Shown one piece after another: positions 1-13,600 of a stretch of 64,000 bases of DNA (the first letter of the stretch is position 1; the number at the start of each line of letters is the position of its first letter). The DNA lies in assembly GCA_025024175.1 (NCBI GenBank), contig QCXZ01000042.1:1071501-1135500 (forward strand), written 5' to 3'. Source of the stretch: Rhyzopertha dominica (taxonomy: Eukaryota > Arthropoda > Insecta > Coleoptera > Bostrichidae). Below the pieces are notes generated by a model, which saw only the letters and a list, made by a program, of their open reading frames with translations, had not been told where the DNA came from and did no database searches. The translations under genes were made by a program, and so were the position numbers.

Positions 1-894
1 ATATATGAACAGTCTACATATTCAATTATTTAATCAATACACCAGCTACTAGGATAAATGTATTTTTTCTTAGCTGCATAAATATTTATGATGTGGAATT
101 TTTAGATAAACATTATTTCATTCGTTTCCTTGTTCGAAGTAAACTGCTAGGTTTAGTATCGTTCTTGCATAATTTTCTAAGGTGTTTTTTACTTTCCAAA
201 CAGTACAATATAGAAGTTTTTTTTATGATTAATTGGAAAACTAATTTCTTCAGATCTTATTATAAAAAAAACTAGTAATATTATTAGTTTTACCATGAGT
301 GTTAAACCGGGATTTCTATTTGTCTCTCTTACTTTATTTTTAGGGATCAATATGGCTACAACAAAATGTGTGTCAGTGCATTTTTGGTAGTATGCCCAGA
401 AAGTTTTTGGATAATTTTTATTTTGCATTCATGTATTACTCAAAACATTACATACTTCACTCTTACTGAGAGTATCGGTGATCTCCCTCAATGCATTGCA
501 TATGGCTTTAATAAAACACGTTCTAAAATTTGGGGAGATATACTTTCTCGAATATACACTGATATGATGTCTCTTTTCTTCAGGAAGGAATCGCTCACTC
601 TATTATATCATCAGTACCAAAATTATAAAAATATTAGTATTAATATTAATATCAAAATGGGCATAGAGTCATCAAAAAGAACCTAAACAAGCAAACTCGA
701 CTTGACACGAAGGATAGTTTTTAAATCAGCAACACAAGCAAATTGTCTGTCAAATAAATTGAATAAAAAATGAGGAACGAAGCAATTAAAATAATTACAA
801 GAACAATGAAATAAACAGTAACATTTAACTATGAATTTTTTAATATTTAAACAATGTAAACTCGTTCATTTTCCTCTAAGTGGATATATGTAGT
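1..894. other. AT-rich sequence, no gene recognised
   Basis: Open frames here (for example 366-686) are low-complexity and match nothing I know. It may be intron of the IL-1R-like gene, whose upstream exons are missing from the part recognised. Confidence 0.5.
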
Positions 895-1366
895 AATGTT
901 TACTTCTACAATAAATCTCCCCGAAGTCTATCAAATCCACTATATTTAATAAGTAGGCAAAGCGCGTTCAGCTATAATTAGCCATCATCAGTGCCTCATA
1001 ATGTAAAAAAGGAATACAAAAGAATTTATAAAACTGGCATTGTCAAAATCAAAATATACAAAATTATAGATAACGGTAATTTTACAATTTTGAATGATTT
1101 TTGTAATTCTAGTTGTCCTATTCTGAATTCTTTATTTTATCATTGATTTCATGTTTATGCTATTGGCATGCAGGCTACTTTTTTGTTTGAAGTCAAGATT
1201 GCTTATTTCGACTTTGATAATGTCAGTTTTATAAATTCTTTTATATTCCTTTTGTACATTATGAGGCACTGATGATGGCTAATTATAGCTGAAAAAGTTT
1301 ATTAAATATAGTGGATTTGATAAACTTTGGGGAGATTTATTGTAGAAGTAAACATTTTTAATATTT
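895..1366. repeat. Inverted pair of Penelope-like element ends
   Basis: The block 895-1050 (minus orientation) is repeated in reverse at about 1195-1366 (plus orientation). Shared landmarks are the GCCATCATCAGTG / CACTGATGATGGC core, AAATCCACTATATTTAATAA and TTTATAAA with CTGGCATTGTC or its complement. The plus copy extends back to about 1055. The same sequence forms the 3' end of the Penelope-like element at 43505-44380, which carries a GIY-YIG domain, so this is a solo inverted terminal repeat pair of that family. Penelope-like elements are known to carry inverted terminal copies. Confidence 0.7.
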
Positions 1367-1455
1367 TTTGTACATGCTTTATCTTAAAAAAATACAACCT
1401 TTACAAGCGGTCACTGTTGACTACTTTGAGTAACAGCACTTGCCTTCTGTTTCAG

Positions 1456-1637
1456 GTACAAAGACGGTCGACCATATCCGTGGCCTGATACTATATCACA
1501 GTTCATCCTTTACCCAGAAAGTGCCAATCAAACGGTATACACGCAGACGGTGCGAGCAGATGATGCCGGCAACTATACTTGTCTCCTGAAGAACGATTCT
1601 GTTGTACACACTCANACCATACAGCTTACAGTATATG
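1456..1637 (+). CDS. IL-1R-like gene, exon with end of an Ig domain
   Basis: Acceptor tttcag before 1456 and donor gtaagt after 1637. The exon starts with one base of a split codon and ends with one base. It codes YKDGRPYPWPDT... with the typical Ig F-strand DDAGNYTC; the partner cysteine must lie in an upstream exon outside the part recognised. N-glycosylation sequons NQT and NYT are present. One N is at 1614. Confidence 0.85.
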
Positions 1638-4600
1638 GTAAGTACCGACAGCTGTTTATAAAAATTGAGAAAGGAAGGCGTTCTCAATTAAAAAAAAAGT
1701 CACACTTATTGAAAAAAAGCATAGACAACTTCGTCTATGGACCTCTCCAATCAAATAAATTGCGCATTCACTGGAGAAGCAAATTTTATAAATGAAATTT
1801 AGGTAAAGAATAATTTTCCTGATGTGGTGGCTCTTATATACACAGACAAAAATGTCATATGTTTAATTTGCTTATTTGTTGACCTTATTTTCAATATTTC
1901 AATAACTCACAACTCGGTATAAGAGGCGATCACTAATTGCGTTTATAATTTGACCCTTTTTTGTTCGAATCTTTCAAGCATCCTCCATTAAGCGTTTCAT
2001 TAACGCGTTCGTTATTTAGATGACAATAACACGCATCGACTTGCCATACGAGGAAACCCTATTACCCAGAACATGACATGCAAGCTGCGTCATCACGTGA
2101 ATAATCCACAAAGCCTTTATCTCCAGGAAGCCTGCGTTCGCCCAACTTGGACGGTTTATTCACGCTTCCATTTAATAAGGGCGCCCGCTTTCATCAATCC
2201 GCTGCTTCCACGAAAGCCCTTTATTTCTGTTAAGAGGAGATATTCGCAAAAAAGAGGAACGCTTATTTAATCAACTGATAGCGCGGATGACTCGGAAAAT
2301 GGCGATAGAGAGAAGCTTCGTGGAAGGAGCAATTATGGTGGAGCTGCTCTTCCATAGAAAAAAATCGGCTGCCTTTGTGCATTTTGAGGAACGTTATCGA
2401 GTCTTGGGAACGCCTTATTGTTATCGTCGCTGCGGTTTTAACTGCGTCATGCTATACTAGATGAACAAGAATTTAAAGTCACTCGTTCATTTGCTTTCAT
2501 TGAATATCGGTTGCAAATGCACCGTGAAAGAATGTTCAGTTGGTTTTGCTGTTTGGTGTATATCGTCTTCATTCAGTTTATGGAGAAAGTGTACTTTGTA
2601 GCGTTTGTTATTGCTATTTTTTAATACCCGAACAATCGGCAATTGACTAATATTATTGCTAAAAACAAGTTGAGTAGAATAATGACAAAAACAAAGTTAA
2701 AAAGAAAACAGACAAATACTAACTAACTAATAACATGCGAGTCAAGATTTAATGTGATTTTTGAGGGCGTATTTGTGGAATGTTTGTTTTCATGCCTGTC
2801 GTAGAAATTCACAGAATGGCACTGAAATGTAAAAAGAAAACAATATGGTATTGTAATTGTGAACTGAAAAAGATAGTTCCCGTAAGTAAGAGCTGTCAAA
2901 AATTATAATGAATTTCTGAGTAAATCTTTTAATATAAGTAGAAGGAGTGACTCTCACTCGTTTACTGACTTTTGCACTATCTTCTTTCTCTTAGTCCTGT
3001 CCTTTCCTATCTTTCTAGCTTCAGCCCAGGTGAGATTACTCTTCTCCAACGCCTCGGACACTGTCATGTTCCATTTCTTCTGCGGTCTTCCTCTTCCTTT
3101 CTTTTCCGGTACTTTTGCCTTCCATATTAGTTTTGTTGGCCTTTCCCCATTCAATTTCACCATAGTGAGTGGTACACCTTTATTGCACCAGTGATTCTTT
3201 CATTTATTTCTATATATATACTCCCATTGCTTTGTATTCTAACTCCTAGGTACTTAAAACTTTTAAATCTGTTCTATTTGTTTCCCATTTATTGTTATGT
3301 CTATCATTTTGTCCTCCTTTCGTATGACCATTGTTTTAGTCTTGCTCGTATTTATTAACATTTGACGTTTTGTTAGTTCCTTCTCCCATAACTTTACATT
3401 TTGTTGTAACTTCTCTTCGTTTACTGCATAGATCATCAGGTGATCTCCAAATACGCATTCTGCTAATTTTACCACCTTTAATTTTCTATACCCTAATTTA
3501 ACATCGTTGACCTTGTTGTTTAGTGTTGGACTTAACACTGGAAATTGGAAATCCTGTGATTCCATGTTACTTGTCCTGACGTTATTTGTTGTATTACTGT
3601 ATGCTTTTCTGAGCTTGTTATCTACCCTCTTTTTCTTCGTACCTTCCTAGACCACTTTTCTAGGGATGTTATCAAATGTTTTCTCTAAGTCCAAGAATGC
3701 TAAACAGATTTCTTTTTCTTTGCCTATCTTTTCAGCCATTTGTTTAATCCTAAATATATGGTCCTGCGTGCTTCGTGTAATTGTGGTTCTAGCTTTTTTC
3801 TTAATCTTTCTTCCATCAATCTTTTATAAATCTTTGCTACTACACTTAACAATGTAATTCCTCTGTAGCTCCCGCATTGTTTTGTGTCTCCTTTTTTATG
3901 TATTGGTACAATTATCCCCATTTTACAGCTCCTTTATTCCATGCCATATTAAATATTTTTGTCAGCATTTTCCTCTCTTCTGGTCCAATTTCTTCTCTTT
4001 AAATATGTTTTTACTTGTTCCTCTTTTATAATGTTCTGTACAATTTGTTTCACTTTCTGAGTTAAGTAGCTCTTCGAAATATTCTTTCTATTTGTTCATT
4101 ATTTCACTGCCTTCTGTCAGTATTTTTGTCTGACCTGCAATGCATTTTTATCATTTCTGGTTTTCTTTAGTATTTTATAAAATAGTTTCTGGTTTGCTTT
4201 AGTTTTTTCCTTAATTTTGTTTCCATACTTATTTTTTGCTAGTTGGCTTTTTATCTCCTCATTCCACCAATGTGTTTGTTTTTCTTTTTATCTACTAAGA
4301 TTTTTTCACACATTTGCCCCGCTGTGCTCTCTAATATTTCCTTGAATTTTATCCAGGCTAGTTCAATATTGTCTTCATTTTCTACGCTATTTATTATTTC
4401 AATTATTTTCTCCACCAGCTCTTTGTACTTGTTTGCGGTTTCATTTTCAGCTAGTTTAAACACTTTTATTGCTTCTTTTGTTCTTACTTCTGTCTTTACA
4501 TGTTGGCTGGTTTCTTTCTGCGTTCTTATTTCTATTTTCCTGTCACTATGGTCACTATATATTTCCCAAACTCTGTGTACTCTTACATCTAACAAATCTG

Positions 4601-7600
4601 ATCTAGTATTTTTATCAATTAATATATAATTTGTTATTATCTAAATCTTTCAAATTATTCAAAAGTGTTAATTAAGTTAGAAACCTTCCCGAAGTCATGT
4701 AATCTGCCGGTAAACTGATTTTCGCATTAAAGAAGCTGCTCTTTTTTTATCGACTTCGCTGTTAATATGAATTTAGAGTAGCAATTCATTCACATTTCTC
4801 CTCTAGTTTCGAATTTCAAATGTAATATGAAACGTGAGTGAGCTGTGTAAACATAGTCGTGCACGTATGGGTTATTCTAGTAACTTCTCCATTCAGTATC
4901 AAGTTAATTAACTTGGTCTGCGTATTTCTTAACATCCAGATCAACATTTTGTTGGCGGCTGAGGACCCATGAGTGTCGTGCTGTGTTGATGCGGTTTATA
5001 TTAAAAAATATGTGAATGATTTAAATATGTCACGTTAGGCTGTTTGTTAAATGATATAGATCGTTGCTAAATAAAAGAAACAGATTCTAGAGCTTTAGTA
5101 AAAGTGTACCCTTGAGATATATGTTCTGAATATTCGTATGCTATCTTTGAGAACAAAAAAATAAAATATTATACTTGAAATATACCTCGATTAAATAAAA
5201 AAATTGTTAAAAAATGATAAATATAATCGCGGACTTTTGAAATGACCATATAAACATGCACATTTACGCAAAAAAAGGGGAGTATGTATCCGCAAATCCT
5301 TATAAGGTGTTTATACTATAGGACAACTATGTACACTCCTAATGCACTATGGAGAAATCAACCGTATTAATTTAACCTCTTATTATAAATCTCAATATAA
5401 ATTTTGTTGTTGTTGTTGTTGACTCCGGCCCAAACATTTAATTTTTGTGATTGTTGTGTGTAGTGCGGTGGACCATTAACGATATCTAACCGCCTGTCAC
5501 TTGTTATTAGTTTATTTTTGAGGCCCAGATTTTGGAACATCCTTTACACTATAATCTATGAGATGAAAGTTGAGCCTCACGTCATAAATCCAAAGCACAG
5601 AAAAATAAAACGACCAGAATAAGCACTGTGGGTGTGAGGAAGGGTCCGCGTAATTTCAGGCCGCCATGTTTTGTGGATACTGACACTGACTGACAATCAT
5701 GACAAATGTCAACCGCTCACCGCCGTTAAACGATTACAGACGTGTCTATGCGTGTTACGTATTTTGACTTTGAGCTTTTGTATGTTTTTCACTTTTGAGT
5801 GATTGTTATAATTTATAATAATGCAAAGTAATGTCGGCGGACGTGTTTGTGCTGTAAAGCAGTATCAACAGCAGACGTAGGTATGCTGGAAAAGACTACG
5901 TTTCTTAGCTTTCCAAAGGATGTTCGGAGGTTTGCTGTTGCGAGTGATGGTTTTGCTTAATTTGACTTAAAATTTAAAACACAGCTCAACAGTGAGCAAC
6001 AGTGTGTGGTGGCGATGACCTAATGGAATATGTGGAAAATCTTCACTGATGGCATAGAGTGTGCAGTTAACATTTTAAAGAGAAAATCTTTTTAATTACA
6101 ACTTCATGCAGTACCATTCTTGCTTATTCCTCCACTTACGCCAGTTGACAAACACACGAGGTACTTCCTTTGGCATTATCCACAAGTTTCGAAAGTGATC
6201 AAATTGCAGTCAAATGAACAGTAAATGTTGATATTTTAACAGTGCCTATGAATAACACAACAATAGATGCGCAAAAGAAACTTCTATGGCAGAAGTCTAA
6301 AGCAATCTTTATTACTATCGTGTAAATGCAGCTTTATATCCTGACAAAATGGCGGCCGGGAGACAAAAAAGTATAGGACGTTGACAGGAGTGCGTATTCT
6401 GGTTAGGTATTTGTTTATTCTGTGTCCAAAGTGTATGGTTCATATCGATTGAAAGCCGCTGTCAGATTTTCTCAGTGACGTGCTGTTTAGCGGACTACAA
6501 ATTATACATAATGTGTGTTGCTGGTGGCGCATGTGTAAGGGGCAAGCTCTGGATATTACTCATCAATTCTTCTTACCCGTTGTTACCAAGTTGCTTGAGG
6601 TGCCAGACAAATGAACACTAGCGTTTGGGGGTGCACTTCTTCAGCGCACGTGCCATCATGGCCAAAACATGTGCTTCAGCATTGTCTTCTTCGCCAATGT
6701 GTTTATCATAATACTGCTTTGCCTATGAACAACATTCCATTAACTTAGGGCACAAACAACAATTAACGCGTTGTCTTACCTGTGCCCATATCGGACCAAT
6801 AGGAGAGTTTATCGACCGTTGGTGGCGCTAGTGTGGCTTTGCAAATGGCGGAAATAAACAGTACTTGCTATTATAATATACTCATCTGTATCGAATAATG
6901 AAACACAGTTGGGTTCGCAAACGAGTATATTTAATATAATTATTACAAAGGAACTGGTAATGGTAACCAAAACACACTCGTGGCAATAACCTGTGTGATA
7001 AACTGCTTAACCACATAACCGCATATTACTATTACAATATAATATCACACATGCTTTTTGTGTTTACACGTATCCTCTTTTTCTTAATAATATTCACTGC
7101 CCACAATTTAAAAATGCTAATACGATATAACAAAATCAGCCCTATTTCACAACAATCCCGCCTTTTTTCCAGCATTTAAGTACTGTTCTTAATATTTTAT
7201 GTATCTGCCGCCAGATGTGTGTCACTATTGTAAACTTGCCAATAGCACTGAAGTGGCAGTGGTCCAGCGGCAGGCGAATCACCTTGTTGACATGCTCTCT
7301 AAGGTACTCATCTGTTACATATTGCTTAGCCGAAGCGTGTTCTTTGGCCAATGCCAGCAGCTCGACCTTAAGTAAAGTGTTGGCCACGAGGATGCCACGC
7401 ATCTCCAACCACCCACGGATCTGTGCTTAGGTCCATGCAGCAGTTATGTGCTTCACCCTTGTGAAATACCCCAGTTTCAACTATAAACATCAACTCTTGC
7501 TTGATGGCCGAGAACGCCAACTTACACAAGTTCTTTTATTATAAACTGTACTCACTAAAGGTTAAATGAAATGTTTAAATGATTGCAAGACCACAAAATA

Positions 7601-10600
7601 AACCACGAGGCAAACACTACCTACAATACAAATAATGCAACGCCACTGATGAAATGTCAATGATGATACGTTCGCGCAGCATCTACATCATGACCTCTAC
7701 TATTAGACAGAGAGAGAAATGGGCACGTATGTCTAATCCGCAGAAGACGTACGTCTTAAATGCCACTCCATACAAGCAGCGAAGGCACGAATGGCACAAC
7801 AGTAAAATCAGTCGGTACTTGATTCGCGAAGTCGTGACGTGAGGCTCAACTTTCATATCACAGACTATACCTGATTCTCAAAATCTCTTAACAGTTTCAT
7901 ATATCATTGACTGGGTGAAAAGGGCTACAGTTTTGCGGTAGCTGTATCTAGCATTATTAAAATCCCTAGTTCCTAGCTCGCTCAAAAAATAGTGCCTGAT
8001 AGTTCCATTCAAAATTCCCATCATTTTATACCCATAAATACGGTGTAACTATTCAATTCTCGATAAGACCAACAAAACAAGAAAACCGCATGAGAGCTGT
8101 GCATGCGAATATAATGTGGGTATCATATACATCCCGTTCCTTGAATACTGCTCGCCCCCGCCGTGTGACCACCTGGGCAGTTCAACATATCATGTAGCAT
8201 AGCAGATGCAGCGCATCGTACGCTATAATAATGAATACTCGTCAACATCTGACGCTTTAACTTGTTCATGCCTGCATCTTGCGTTGATTAATAACCCCGG
8301 GTCGTCTGCACATGCTAATTTTACTATTGTGCTTTGGGCGTGCCTGATTTTATGATAAATTGTTGGGCAGGTATACGTGTCGCNAATTGGTAATGATCGT
8401 TTTCACGGGAAGGTATGGTATTTTTTTAATTACTGAAGCAAAAAGAGAGTCTGTCTGCAAGTTTATCAATGCTGTAACCGCTTTACTGATACAGAAAGTA
8501 AATCAAGCAAAATCAAAATCTTATTAGAGTAGTATATATACTTAATAATGGAAAACATAAAGCTGCTATTGTAACTGTTACTTTGCAGCACAATGCTTCT
8601 CCTTTAGTCCTTCAAATTACAGACTGATCGCTGTTCTTTCAGCTCCATCCAAAATTTTGGAAGAAGTTGTACAAGTAAATGCGATCACCAATTTTCATAT
8701 ATACATATCCTTTACGAGAGACTACTAGATAATCTGGGCTTCTACGGCATCATAAATTCACCTTTTCAAATTATAAAATCAGTCTGCCAAGAACGTGTAA
8801 TTATAAAAATTCCTACAGAGTGCCTCAGGGATCGATATTAGGTCCGATGTAGTTTGTCAGCTAAATGAACGACCTAGAAACAAATTTAAGATAATCAAGA
8901 TCAGAAAGCCAAAAAAATCACACATTAAATAAACAAGAAAACTTGAAAAAGTATAATTGTGTGTTATATAATAGATCTATCCATTATTTACTCTTTAATT
9001 TTTATACCGATTTATTACAAATTTGTCAAAGGGCCTAGCCGGATAAGGGGGGTCAAAAGTGCCTTAGAAGGCACCGGGATAAAAAAATACGGGCATATTT
9101 AGCATGAAAAACGATTACTATTTGCAGTTTCAGCTCAAAAAACGAGAAGATAACCTCTAAAAAATCATTTTGTGAATATCGTTTTTTTTAATCATAACTC
9201 TTTCAATTTTTGACCTAAATATATAATTTTTTCTTTAAATTGTAGTTTTTTCGAGCGCTATGAGATGGCATTAAGAAAAAAGTGAAGAGTAAATATTCAC
9301 ATTTCTAGAAGCGTTTAAAAATTTTTAATTTATTTTTTTTGCTAACTATGACAGAAGCAAGGCTAAAACAATGTATGTGATGTGTGTTAACAAATATCAT
9401 TACCATAATTTTTTCAGATTTTTAGGTTTTTTATCTGTTTTTTTGCTTTTTTAATCAACTGTTGCAGTTTGGAGAAAAATTGATAGCATTTCTGAATTCT
9501 ACGGAGAAAAATACTTTAAAAACATGTTTTGCACTTGCAAAATTTTTTAATTAGCCAAGGTACAATAATTTAAAGTTTATGAAAATAAAGTTACAGGCTG
9601 TATTTTTAGTGCTTGTGATCATAATATATATACGTATATATTTTATACCTTGCGATTATTTTTAATTTCAATAAATATATATAAGTACTATTTTGATCTA
9701 TTTGCATTTTTAATAAATTAGAATTAGAAAATAATGAAAGAAATAAGATTTTAAATTTTATTTATAAGAAACCGAAAAACAACAAAGTATTTTTTAGAGG
9801 TAGGGTCAGTAGAACGGCAGTTTTTGTTGCTTAGGGATATTTGAATATAAATTTATATTTTTCAATCTTTATATTTTCAGTTTATTTCAGTGCCAAGATA
9901 ACTTTATTCTTACTAAGTTTTTTTTAAGTAGTAAATTACATCTTTTAGAAATAAAAACTAATCTCCGTCGCTGTCCTCATTAATTGCAGGGATGATTTGG
10001 TCTAACAATAATATTTGACATAGTTTTTCGGTTGATCACTTTAGTTTGATATATTGCAAATCGTAAATGATTGCTACTGGAACACTTACAGCTGCATCTC
10101 TTTATCGCTGTTCGTTTAAATATTGCATATTTACTTCGTTATTTTCATCGAACATTTCTGCTTGATGCAATTGATATGTTCCTGTAAAAAATATTTTTAA
10201 ATCTGTTCCAGTGATTTCTGGAAAATCTTAATCTCGAGATTTTCGTTCAGCCAATGTATTTTTTTCTTCTTTGCGATTTTCTACTTGCGACAGGATTTCG
10301 CTAGTTATTGAAATGTTTGAATAAAATCTTTTTCCAAATGAATTGTTTAAAAGCAAGCTATTTTGCAGTAAAATTTTCTGCATTAGGAAGCATTTCATCG
10401 AAACATTGTAACTAACTGGGATTAGTGCTCTTTAACTGCAGTAAGTTGCTTTCTTGGGCCTTTCAATGATGGAATTAGATTTTTAAAATCATTTGCCTCC
10501 AAATCCTTAACAATATCTTGGTAGCCACGGTTTAGAATAAAGGTATCCTCCTTTTGTAACAAATTCTTGAAACCCATATTATTTTCCAGCTCATCTTTAA

Positions 10601-13600
10601 TGACTCCAGCGTCATTTTTATTTGCTAAGAGGGATCCAACCACATCAACGAAATATTTATCTGTCAGACAAAGCGTAAAAGGCTTCACTAAAGGAGTATT
10701 TTTGGCCAGAATATGATTTTCTTCGAAATTCATTATTTGTGCTATTTTCATGTTTCGTCTCCGATTAAAATAAGTTTATCACAAATGTGATGAACTTTTT
10801 TTACGTTAATTATGGTGTGGTTTAAATGGAAGAACAAAATTCCAAAGCTTGGTGTGGTCGTTGAAGTTCTAAGAGAGATGATATAAGGTTGTTCGAATTG
10901 CCACTTCTTAATTTGAACAAAAAGACGACTAAAACATGGGTAAAATTTCAGCATTCAAAATTCCTTCCTCGTACTAACCAACATGTCACGCAATTCAATT
11001 ACTTTTTCCCAAATGAGACCAGTGATTGCATTGATAATGAGACCGATGAATGCATTGATGCGCTCTTCAGAAAGTGTAAAATAGCCAATCTTATCTAAAA
11101 GTTCTTGGTCAGCGAATACTCGCATTGTCTCAAGCATTTTTGATAAATAGTGTAATGTGACTAAACTTGAACACCACACAATTCTTATCTTATGAATATC
11201 ATCTTGATAAAACATTTTATCAATAATACGATCATTGCAACAACGATTACCTTCAGGGATGTATATTCTAGCTTGAATAAAAAGTTGTTTACGAGCTGTA
11301 AACGGAACTTGGCACATGTTAGTATGTTTTCTATATACAGGGTTTTTATAAATGATTCATGCAACGCGGGTGGCGTTAGTTTCTAAATTCTTTGTGCCGT
11401 CTTTTTGTAACTACTGCCAAGCTAAAGTATGCACGGCGATAGTAGCTGAAGGTTGCAGATCCATGTCACCCCACAGCTCCGAAGTGTGGGCTTTCTGCAA
11501 CCTTAAAATTAATTATCCCACAAATCACTACTGAATATGTTGAAAATACACACTCCCAGGCGTTTTGTTATATTAAAATATATCAAATAATTAAAAAATC
11601 GACAGCTATAAGTGTGTCAGTAGCAATCATTTACAATTTATCTTTTGCAAGATATCAAACTAAAGTGATCAACCGAAAAACTATGCCAAATATTATTGCA
11701 ATACTGTATCATCCCTGTAATGAATGAGGACAGCGACGGAGATCAGTTTTTATTCCTAAAAGGTGTAATTTACTACTTAAAAAAACTTAGTAAGAAGAAA
11801 GTTATCTTAATACTGAAATAAACTGGAAATGTAAAGATTGAAAAATATGAATAATTTATATTCAAATTTCCCTAAGCAACAAAAGCTGTTTCAACACTGT
11901 TCTATTGACGCTACTTCTAAAAAAAATCTCATTTCTTTCATTATTTTCCAATTCCTTATAAACATTTATTAAAAATGCAAATAGATCAGAATAGTACTTA
12001 TATATATTTATTGAAATTAAAAATAATAGCAAGGTATGAAATATATACGTGTATATATTATGATCACGAGCATTCAAAAAACAGCTAAAACTGTTTTCAT
12101 AATTTTTAAATTATTTTACCGTGGCTAATTAAAAAAAATTGGAAGTGGGCAACATGTTTTAAAAGTATTTCTCTCCATGGAATTCAGAAATACTCTCAGT
12201 TTTTCTCCAATCTGCAATGGTTGATTAAAAATAGCAAAAAAAACAGCTAAAAACGGCAAAAATAGCGGATATGATTTTTTTGTGGAAGTTGCCGGTAACG
12301 TAAAAATCTGAAAAAGAAACTCATAATAAATTTTATTAACGCACATCACATATATTTTTTAGCCTTATTTCTGTCATAGTTAGCAAAAAAATTAAATTAA
12401 AATTTTTTAAACGCTTCCAGTAATTTTTGCTCGAAAAAAACTACAATTTAAAGAAAAACTGAAATATTTAGGTCAAAAATTGACCGAGTTATGATTAAAA
12501 AACCGATATTCACAAAATAATTTTTTGGGGGTTATGTTCTCGTCTTTTGAGCCGAAATAGTCATCATTTTTCATGCTAAATATGTTGGTATTTTTTTCAT
12601 CCCGATGCCTTCTAAGACACTTTTGACCCCCCCTTATTGAGTGTTTGAATTTTAATGCCTTGACAATAGAACACATAGTTACATCCCAGTATTCTCGATC
12701 GATTGCTCTCGAGGCAAAATGAAAAACACAAAAATGGATTTATATCTGTCAAGGAATGATCGGATATAAGAAATTCAATTCCCTCCGTTCGCGTATAAGA
12801 TTCAGATATCAAATAATCATGATCGTTGTAGCATGCAATCTCCGAGCAGGTGGATACGTATTTCAAGGATTTTCTGGGAATACCGTCGATATTAATGTTC
12901 CCGTTCTCGTACGCCTGNTGTACTACTCTGAATTCAATTGTATAAGGCATCGCTTTGTGCGATATTTCATGTTTATTGTTTCCTCTTAACCTACTGACGA
13001 TATAAGCAATGCACAGTGTACTGAACACCTGCAATTAATTGAGACAGACGGAGGTTTTATCAAGCCATATACAGATGCAGTTGCTGCATTATCATTCGTC
13101 TTAGTCATACGCACAAGGTTAATCCAATTATCGTTTTTGTTTCTATGCTTTCATTTAAGTGATAGGTTATTGGATAAGTGATAATTCTAAATTATTTGGT
13201 GGCAGCTGTGAGCTTTGAGATACTTTTATAAAATATTTAAACGACCACCATATGATAGCTACTGGATAATAAGATGTATCGAATCTTAAGTATTTTTCAC
13301 TTTGTTTTCAATATTAGATAGTTGCTATGCCTTACAACCAAATGGTAGAGGCTGTAAACTGTAAACCATTTTTTCAGTTATCTTTTGAATTAATGGGTTT
13401 TTTGTACAATATGGAACTACACAGTTACATATCTTTTTTATTAATCTAAGACACTCGAAATCTACAGATGCCTGCAGTTTACTGTGCCATATGAATTTAA
13501 ATTCAGAAACTTACTTCTGACTGGTAAAAATAGCCCGTTATTATTGTCAACATGTTTTAAACATCACCTTGCTGATATAGGTCTAACAGAAAAAAAATAT

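Larger units (their letters stand above)
5550..7869 (-). mobile_element. Tc1/IS630-type DNA transposon remnant with 35-bp terminal inverted repeats
   Basis: The 35-bp ends 5550-5584 and 7835-7869 are inverted copies with about four mismatches; both contain GAAAGTTGAGCCTCACGTCA. The element is about 2.3 kb and holds a broken DDE transposase near its right end (7142-7442). A separate P-like MITE (5596-6424) has inserted 12 bp inside the left repeat. The ends begin TATA, compatible with insertion at TA. Confidence 0.7.

Noticed and set aside
366..686. 106-codon plus frame upstream of the first receptor exon
   Set aside because: No Ig strand pattern or signal peptide fit and no splice donor in the required phase; cannot be tied to the receptor gene.
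1268..1350. Functional hammerhead ribozyme
   Set aside because: The core strings are there, but an extra base before stem II and a G at the cleavage position argue against activity, so it is only reported as a resemblance.
7654..7842. 62-codon plus frame near the right end of the Tc1/IS630-type remnant
   Set aside because: Runs into the terminal inverted repeat and resembles no transposase segment.
12612..13034. 140-codon minus frame beside the long-arm transposon
   Set aside because: Crosses the transposon boundary, includes an N, and has no recognised motif.
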